From: Deefgea piscis
Lineage (GTDB): Bacteria; Pseudomonadota; Gammaproteobacteria; Burkholderiales; Chitinibacteraceae
DNA length: 64,000 nt
Reading direction: 5' to 3'
Assembly (NCBI RefSeq): GCF_013284055.1
Contig: NZ_CP054143.1
Coordinates: forward strand, 2,108,001-2,172,000
Below the pieces are notes generated by a model. That model ran no database searches and had not been told where the DNA came from. It saw nothing but the letters and a program-made list of their open reading frames with translations. Below are positions 59,248 through 64,000 of this stretch, one piece after another. The position numbers were made by a program, and so were the translations under genes. Each line of letters begins with the position of its first letter. The stretch's first letter is position 1.

Positions 59248-60783
59248 ATGAAATTTAAGAATGTGTTTTCGGCTGGCGCTCTGCTTCTTTTACTTGCCGC
59301 TTGCGGTGGCGGTGGTGGCGGTTCAACATCGGCAACACCGAGCCCAACGCCAAGTCCGGGTACGGCGATTGCGCAAAAATGCTCCCCCAATAATCCCTAT
59401 CGGTTTGACGATACCGCTTTTAGTACCACCGGCACTTTAAACGATGAAAAGGTATGGCTAAAAGCCAATATGCAGGAAAAATACTTATGGTATGCCGAAA
59501 TACCCAATGTCAATCCTGCTTTGGCGCAATTTAGCCAAGAAGCCAATCCTTATGCATCGCTGGATAATTATTTTGAGGCGCTGAAATCACCCTATTTAAC
59601 CGCGTCGGGAGCAAAAAAAGATCAATTTAGTTTCACGGCTTTAACGCGCGATTGGCAGGGTTTTTTAGAAAGTGCCGCCGTATTAAATTACGGTATTGAA
59701 TGGCATTACAGTCGCAGCAGCGCGCCGTGGCAAATGACGGTGGCGTATGTGTCACCCGGCTCACAAGCGGCACTCGTGGGGGTGTTGCGGGGAGATCAAT
59801 TAATCACTATCGATGGCCTGCCGGCCGACGGTACGGCCAGTAATCAAGCGGCGGTGAATGCTGCGCTGTATCCCAAAGCGGCGAGCTCACACGCGATGGT
59901 GTTTCAGCGCGGCGCGAATGTAGTGAGTTTTAATGTTTTGGCCGATAGTACCAAAACCATGCCAGTATTGCCGGCACAAATTATTAATACCGCCAATGGG
60001 CCTGTGGGTTATTTGGTGTTTAATTCGCATATCAGCAGTGCTGAAAAACCACTGATTGATGCAATTCGCTTATTTAAAAACAATAATGTTCAATCTTTGA
60101 TTTTAGATTTACGTTATAACAGTGGCGGTTATTTATATATTGCCAGTGAATTGGCATATATGATTGCGGGGCCGAATCAAATTCAAAATCGGGTATTTGA
60201 TCGTTTGCAATTTAGTGACCAGCGGCCAGCGCAAACGGCGTTAAATGTCATTCCATTTTATGCCACGGCGCAATCCACGCAATCGGGCATGGCGGGACAA
60301 TTATTGCCCAATTTGAATTTAAAGCAGGTGTTTATTTTAGCCACAGAAAACACTTGTTCAGCCAGTGAAGCGATTATTAATGGTTTGCGTGGGATTGATG
60401 TTGATGTGCAAATCATTGGTAAAACTACCTGTGGCAAGCCGTATGGTTTTATCGGGCAATCCAATTGTGGGATTTCTTATTTTCCGATTGAATTCATTGG
60501 CAGTAATGCCAAAGGTTTTGGTGATTTTAGCGATGGTTTTGCGCCGCAATGCATCGCCAATGATGATTTTAGCCGGCCTTTAGGCGATATCAACGAAGGC
60601 ATGCTGGCGGCGGCTTTATATCGGCGCAGCAACCCCAATTCGTGTAAGCCATTGCTTGCGCTCAATCGCCCATTGGCGTCGGGTGCCGCGCTCGGTATGG
60701 GGGGGACTGCGATTGCCGATCCAACGGCGTATATTGCCAAACCGGAAATCCATAAAAATCAATACTTGGCATGGCCGAAATAA
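59248..60783 (+). CDS. S41 family peptidase with PDZ domain, lipoprotein (second copy)
   Basis: This 511-residue paralogue of the preceding gene has the same layout: lipobox LLAAC then GGGGGG, a Thr/Pro spacer, NDEKVWLKANMQEKYLWYAE, PDZ (YVSPGSQAALVGVLRGDQLI) and S41 with NTCSASEAIINGLRGIDVDV and TTCGKPYGFIGQSNCGISYF. Catalytic Ser and Lys are kept, so both copies look active. The spacers and PDZ surfaces differ most, which suggests different substrates. The open frame ends 27 bp before the converging GST gene. Confidence 0.9.
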   Translation: MKFKNVFSAGALLLLLAACGGGGGGSTSATPSPTPSPGTAIAQKCSPNNPYRFDDTAFSTTGTLNDEKVWLKANMQEKYLWYAEIPNVNPALAQFSQEANPYASLDNYFEALKSPYLTASGAKKDQFSFTALTRDWQGFLESAAVLNYGIEWHYSRSSAPWQMTVAYVSPGSQAALVGVLRGDQLITIDGLPADGTASNQAAVNAALYPKAASSHAMVFQRGANVVSFNVLADSTKTMPVLPAQIINTANGPVGYLVFNSHISSAEKPLIDAIRLFKNNNVQSLILDLRYNSGGYLYIASELAYMIAGPNQIQNRVFDRLQFSDQRPAQTALNVIPFYATAQSTQSGMAGQLLPNLNLKQVFILATENTCSASEAIINGLRGIDVDVQIIGKTTCGKPYGFIGQSNCGISYFPIEFIGSNAKGFGDFSDGFAPQCIANDDFSRPLGDINEGMLAAALYRRSNPNSCKPLLALNRPLASGAALGMGGTAIADPTAYIAKPEIHKNQYLAWPK

Positions 60784-60809
60784 GCGCAGCGCTTAGTCTA
60801 ATGGCGCGC

Positions 60810-61454
60810 TTACCCCTTAGCGGGAAAATAGCGTGGGGCATCACCCGCTTGCCAGCGGGGGTATTTTTGCATGCCGGCGGCAAAAAAATCGTCTTGCAAG
60901 ACACGCGTGAGCCATTGCTGTAGCAGTGGATTGGCATGCTGTAAAAACCAATCTGGCGCAACTGCTGCAAATTGCCGAATAAACGGCGCAATGGCGGCAT
61001 CGCTAAGGCGAAACTCGGCGTCGATCAAATAGGTATGTGCTGCTAGCCGATTGCAGATATTAGCTTCAAGCCAATACATGGCATTGTCTTGATGCTGCTG
61101 CGGGCTGAGTGCCAGATGTCGCTCGGGGTATTTGTAGGCGTCGAGCAAGGGCTTAAATTCGGTGTCGTGCTGCAAAATCAACGCCATTTGCTGCGCAGCC
61201 AAGTGACTGGGGTGCCAAGCATCTTGGCTCAGCGCCCACAGCATAATCTCTAAGCTCTCCGTGATCACTTGGCCATCCGGTAGACATAACACCGGCACCG
61301 TGCCTTTGGGCGACACCGCCCATAGTTCAGTCGGTTTATCGCGTAACACCACTTCACGGATTTCAACGCGAAGTTGCGTATGCCAAATCGCCCAACGGGC
61401 GCGCATCGCGTAGGGGCAGCGGCGAAATGAATACAAAATCGGGGTGTGCGACAT
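60810..61454 (-). CDS. Glutathione S-transferase family protein
   Basis: The 214-residue protein has an N-terminal thioredoxin-like domain with TPILYSFRRCPYAMRARWAI, a CPYAMRAR active-site motif of the Grx/omega type, and KGTVPVLCLPDGQVITESLE (the SxE glutathione-binding signature is here ESLE). The C-terminal helical domain has AEFRLSDAAIAPFIRQFAAV. The exact substrate is unknown. The ATG at 61454 lies 2 bp after the stop of the preceding membrane-protein gene, so it is the last gene of the ubi operon. Confidence 0.87.
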   Translation of the reverse strand: MSHTPILYSFRRCPYAMRARWAIWHTQLRVEIREVVLRDKPTELWAVSPKGTVPVLCLPDGQVITESLEIMLWALSQDAWHPSHLAAQQMALILQHDTEFKPLLDAYKYPERHLALSPQQHQDNAMYWLEANICNRLAAHTYLIDAEFRLSDAAIAPFIRQFAAVAPDWFLQHANPLLQQWLTRVLQDDFFAAGMQKYPRWQAGDAPRYFPAKG

Positions 61455-61456
61455 GC

Positions 61457-62281
61457 TTAAATCCAGTGCGTAAGTTGCGCTAATAGCCCACAAGTGAGCC
61501 AACTGATTGCCAACAACGCCAATGGTTTGGCGCTGCGGTGAATGCCGTAGGCCAACAGTAGTAGCAGCACTAACACGGTGATGCCGCCCCAAATCGGCGG
61601 CAATGCGCCGATGATGGCGCTACTGGTGGTGCCAATGAGCAACCACGGTAGCGCACTGCAATAGTATTGCTGCGCGCGGCTGGGTTGGCTCGCGGGAGCG
61701 AGTTCGGGTAGGTTGACCAGTAACGGCGCTAAAAATTGTTGTGGCGCTTGAATCAGCCCTTTGATCAAGGCTGTCGACACCGCCGGTGAAACGCCCGCAG
61801 TGATCAGTAGGCCTTGTAACCCTAGGCTATCCTCCGCACCGACAGCTTCGCTGCTTGGCGCAGGTGCCGGGGTGCGAATAATGCGCGCAATTTGCCAAAA
61901 TGCGCCGCCGATGGCCAAACACCATGCGGCCAATTGCTGGCTGGCAGGCAGGCGATTAAAGCCGATGAGCAGCGCCAATACCCCGCCGATGATCAAGATG
62001 GCGTCATTGGTTTTGTGTTGTACCAAGCGCCAAAAAGTATCGCTAGCGGTTTGATAGAGCGCCAAGCCGGTTAGACCTAATCTTTGCAGTATCGCTTGGC
62101 AGGCATTAATACCAAATATCTGCAGGGCAATACCAAGGATTTTTTCTTTTTTACTTGCCGTACCGTGCGGGTAATTTTGCGCGATTTCTAGCCAATACCA
62201 TTGCCGCGCCGAACCCGATTCTAAATCTGAAATCCGCCGCATTAAGCCGCCTTGCTCTGCTGCTGTCAGCGCGGTGTTCAT
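61457..62281 (-). CDS. Hypothetical multi-pass membrane protein
   Basis: The 274-residue product begins [20 protein letters not shown], with a soluble N-terminal part (about 1-85) and then six or so hydrophobic segments ([40 protein letters not shown], and a C-terminal run of leucines). I do not recognise the family. Its ATG overlaps the ubiA TGA (ATGA), so it is translationally coupled to ubiquinone synthesis. A role in quinone metabolism is possible but rests only on position. Confidence 0.72.
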   Translation of the reverse strand: MNTALTAAEQGGLMRRISDLESGSARQWYWLEIAQNYPHGTASKKEKILGIALQIFGINACQAILQRLGLTGLALYQTASDTFWRLVQHKTNDAILIIGGVLALLIGFNRLPASQQLAAWCLAIGGAFWQIARIIRTPAPAPSSEAVGAEDSLGLQGLLITAGVSPAVSTALIKGLIQAPQQFLAPLLVNLPELAPASQPSRAQQYYCSALPWLLIGTTSSAIIGALPPIWGGITVLVLLLLLAYGIHRSAKPLALLAISWLTCGLLAQLTHWI

Positions 62282-63174
62282 AGTGCAATCGGCCAAGCGT
62301 AATCGAGTACTAAGGCGGCAAAAATCAGCGCACCGATGCGATTATTGGCCAAAAAAGCCGCAAAGCAGGCATCGCGCTGCCGGCCACGAATCCGCCGATA
62401 CTGATCAATCACGGCCAGCATCACCAAGGCCAAACCGGCAAAGTAAATCAGCCCACGGCCAGTGGCATAACCAATGCCCAGCATGCACAGCACAAATGCG
62501 CCAAAGCACAGCATCACCGCTGCCACGTCAAAGCGGCCAAAGGTAATGGCTGAGGTTTTGATGCCGATTTTTAGATCGTCGGGCTTATCGACCATGGCGT
62601 ATTCGGTATCGTAAGCCACGGTCCAGAGTAGATTGGCTGCGACCAGTGCCCAAGCAATCAAGGGCACGCTGCCCGTTTGGGCGGCAAACGCCATTGGAAT
62701 GCCAAAACTAAACGCAATGCCTAAATACGCTTGTGGGATGGCTAAAAAGCGCTTGGTAAAAGGGTAAGATCCCGCCAAAAATACCGCAGGAATGGTGAGT
62801 AATAAAGCCAAATGGTTCAGCGGCAACGCCACCAATAAAGCCAGCAACGCCAAGGCTGCGGCAAAATACAGCGCGGCTTTGGGCTTAATCTCGCCAGTGG
62901 CTAAAGGCCGATTTTGGGTGCGCTCAACATGGCCATCAAAATCACGATCGGCCCAATCATTCATCACGCAGCCACTGGAGCGCATCAGCCAAGTGCCAAG
63001 GCAAAAAATCAATAACAAAGACCAATCCGGCCGACCTTGCGCGGCAATCCATAAGCCCCAGAGCGTGGGCCAGAGCAGTAATAAAGTGCCGATGGGTTTG
63101 TCCATACGGGCTAAACGAATATACGCCGGAATATACGCCGACCAGCGCTGCGGTTTGAAATAGGGCGTTGGCAT
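62278..63174 (-). CDS. ubiA: 4-hydroxybenzoate octaprenyltransferase
   Basis: UbiA attaches the polyprenyl tail to 4-hydroxybenzoate in ubiquinone synthesis. The 298-residue membrane enzyme has the two Asp-rich motifs: [20 protein letters not shown] (NDxxDxxxD, about 70-80) and the second site in [20 protein letters not shown]. About eight or nine membrane segments are present. The ATG overlaps the ubiC stop (TAATG), so ubiC and ubiA are coupled. Confidence 0.96.
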   Translation of the reverse strand: MPTPYFKPQRWSAYIPAYIRLARMDKPIGTLLLLWPTLWGLWIAAQGRPDWSLLLIFCLGTWLMRSSGCVMNDWADRDFDGHVERTQNRPLATGEIKPKAALYFAAALALLALLVALPLNHLALLLTIPAVFLAGSYPFTKRFLAIPQAYLGIAFSFGIPMAFAAQTGSVPLIAWALVAANLLWTVAYDTEYAMVDKPDDLKIGIKTSAITFGRFDVAAVMLCFGAFVLCMLGIGYATGRGLIYFAGLALVMLAVIDQYRRIRGRQRDACFAAFLANNRIGALIFAALVLDYAWPIAL

Positions 63175-63722
63175 TAAATGGGTTCGCAAGGTGAAGGCAA
63201 AAGAAAATCACTTAAAAAAACTTCGGTGACCAACAGCTGCGCCGCGCCAGAATAAAACACTGAACGCCGCGCCCATAAAGTCGCGGCTTGCCCGCCGACG
63301 GCGGCTTGGGCTTTTTGCCATAAAGGATGGCGCGGGCTGAGCTTACACCAGGCCAATGTCGAGCGACGAATGCACGGATCGGCAAACAGCAGCGCACCTA
63401 AAGGGCGGCTGCCGGAGCGTTCAAACAAATGAAAGCCGGCTTGTAAGTGCTGTCGACAGGTAATGCTATGGGCAAATACCAAGGGGCGCTCTTGGCTACA
63501 CAGTAAAACTTCGCGTGTTGCGACGTGGCTGGCGCTTGGCAGCTGCAAAATTTGCGTTTCATCTGGGTGTGGGCGGCGAAAGCCTTGTTGTAAAACGCGC
63601 ACGGTTAATTGCGGAAAATGCGCGATTAAACGTTGGGTTAATGAGCCGCGTTCGCTCAACCAAGGTCGCAACGACCACGGCGCCAAGGCCAAGGGCGTAT
63701 GCCAAAAAGCGGTATGCAGCAT
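63174..63722 (-). CDS. ubiC: Chorismate--pyruvate lyase
   Basis: UbiC removes pyruvate from chorismate to make 4-hydroxybenzoate, the substrate of the UbiA enzyme encoded next. The 182-residue protein has [20 protein letters not shown] near the start, [20 protein letters not shown] and [20 protein letters not shown] at the end, with the Arg and Glu residues known from UbiC. It is the first gene of the coupled unit ubiC-ubiA-membrane protein-GST. Confidence 0.93.
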   Translation of the reverse strand: MLHTAFWHTPLALAPWSLRPWLSERGSLTQRLIAHFPQLTVRVLQQGFRRPHPDETQILQLPSASHVATREVLLCSQERPLVFAHSITCRQHLQAGFHLFERSGSRPLGALLFADPCIRRSTLAWCKLSPRHPLWQKAQAAVGGQAATLWARRSVFYSGAAQLLVTEVFLSDFLLPSPCEPI

Positions 63723-63980
63723 AGGGCACAGAAGGGGTTCATCAAAACCGAGCCATTATGCCATAAAAGCCCAGTTAGCCTGTCGGGCCAGCATTGCGTT
63801 GCTGGATTTGTTCACGAGCAAGCACATCGGGCGAATAAGGGCGTCTGCCGTGTGATTGAGACAAATCGCCGGTTGATTGGGACATTTAATCCATGTAAGG
63901 AAGTCCGTATGCTCTGAGCTGAGTATCAATTGCTGTATCGCTGATCGTAATGCCCCTTTTTAACCCCTTCGAGCTGCATC
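63723..63980. other. Intergenic region upstream of ubiC
   Basis: About 260 bp between ubiC and the window end. Plus-strand open frames here run through the ubiC coding region and have no family features. Nothing else is recognised. Confidence 0.5.
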
Positions 63981-64000
63981 ATGATGAAATTACCGGTGTT
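63981..64000 (+). CDS. Possible start of a next gene (partial)
   Basis: ATGATGAAATTACCGGTG at the end of the window reads MMKLPV and could begin a gene, with only a weak upstream GAGCTG. Twenty bases are too few for identification. Confidence 0.2.

Noticed and set aside
63463-63917. Plus-strand frames opposite and after ubiC
   Set aside because: They are antisense shadows of ubiC with no independent support.
1-64000. CRISPR arrays, tRNAs, rRNAs, insertion sequences or prophage
   Set aside because: No regularly spaced repeats, no tRNA-like cloverleaf, and no transposase, integrase or phage structural genes were seen on either strand.

Overview
The window reads as a chromosomal segment of a motile, flagellated Gram-negative bacterium. 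The gene set (UbiC-UbiA, DUF1415, DUF3579, DUF2788, a short SRP RNA, HpnC-type squalene synthase, a sigma-54 driven flg operon) and the moderate GC content fit a betaproteobacterium of the order Neisseriales, around Chromobacteriaceae/Chitinibacteraceae. This placement is an inference from gene families and no taxonomic marker was searched. No prophage, insertion sequence, CRISPR array, rRNA or tRNA was found.

Layout. 0-1.8 kb: the tail of panC, a membrane-anchored Mrr-like protein with a heptanucleotide tandem repeat upstream, and a YitT membrane protein. 2.3-9.4 kb: an isolated short flagellin gene, a DUF1415 gene overlapping an NlpD-like lipoprotein gene, folA, ppa, a large Pat-type protein acetyltransferase and one or two small orphan ORFs behind a strong sigma-70 promoter. 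9.5-20.8 kb: the flagellar rod, hook and ring operon flgBCDEFGHI with a sigma-54 promoter, followed by flgJ (own sigma-54 promoter), flgK and flgL. 20.8-26 kb: radA, trxA, rho, rpmE and an ArnT-like glycosyltransferase. 26-31 kb: small housekeeping genes (yajQ, ppnP, DUF2788) and an arginine operon argF-lysE-argG. 31-38.7 kb: an SDR reductase, an L,D-transpeptidase beside a TPR protein with a similar C-terminal domain, a nuclease translationally coupled to hpnC, a ComEA-like protein, a parvulin, bolA, yciI and yciB. 38.9-45.8 kb: SRP RNA, asparaginase, smpB, plsY, folB, a Tim44-like protein, two Crp/Fnr paralogues, and the divergent lptM/cyaY pair. 45.8-53.7 kb: a BepA-like protease, a fructokinase plus AGE-family isomerase pair (probable mannose use), an FKBP, ykgJ, an HD-GYP protein and rph. 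54-60.8 kb: an accessory-looking stretch of secreted lipoproteins (C13 peptidase, an unknown lipoprotein, two tandem S41/PDZ peptidases) interrupted by yebC. 60.8-63.7 kb: the tightly coupled operon ubiC-ubiA-unknown membrane protein-GST.

The most unusual signal is not a gene. Five intergenic places carry an inverted-repeat element GGGTAT-N37-ATACCY of exactly 49 nt each time, with a sixth degenerate copy. Two copies agree at 35 of 49 positions. This looks like a dispersed small repeat or regulatory element family. Other points of interest are the possible phase-variable tracts upstream of the Mrr-like gene and flgJ, the alanine-rich insertion in FlgE, the LysE exporter inside the arginine operon, and short genes (lptM, two tiny membrane proteins) that length cut-offs miss.
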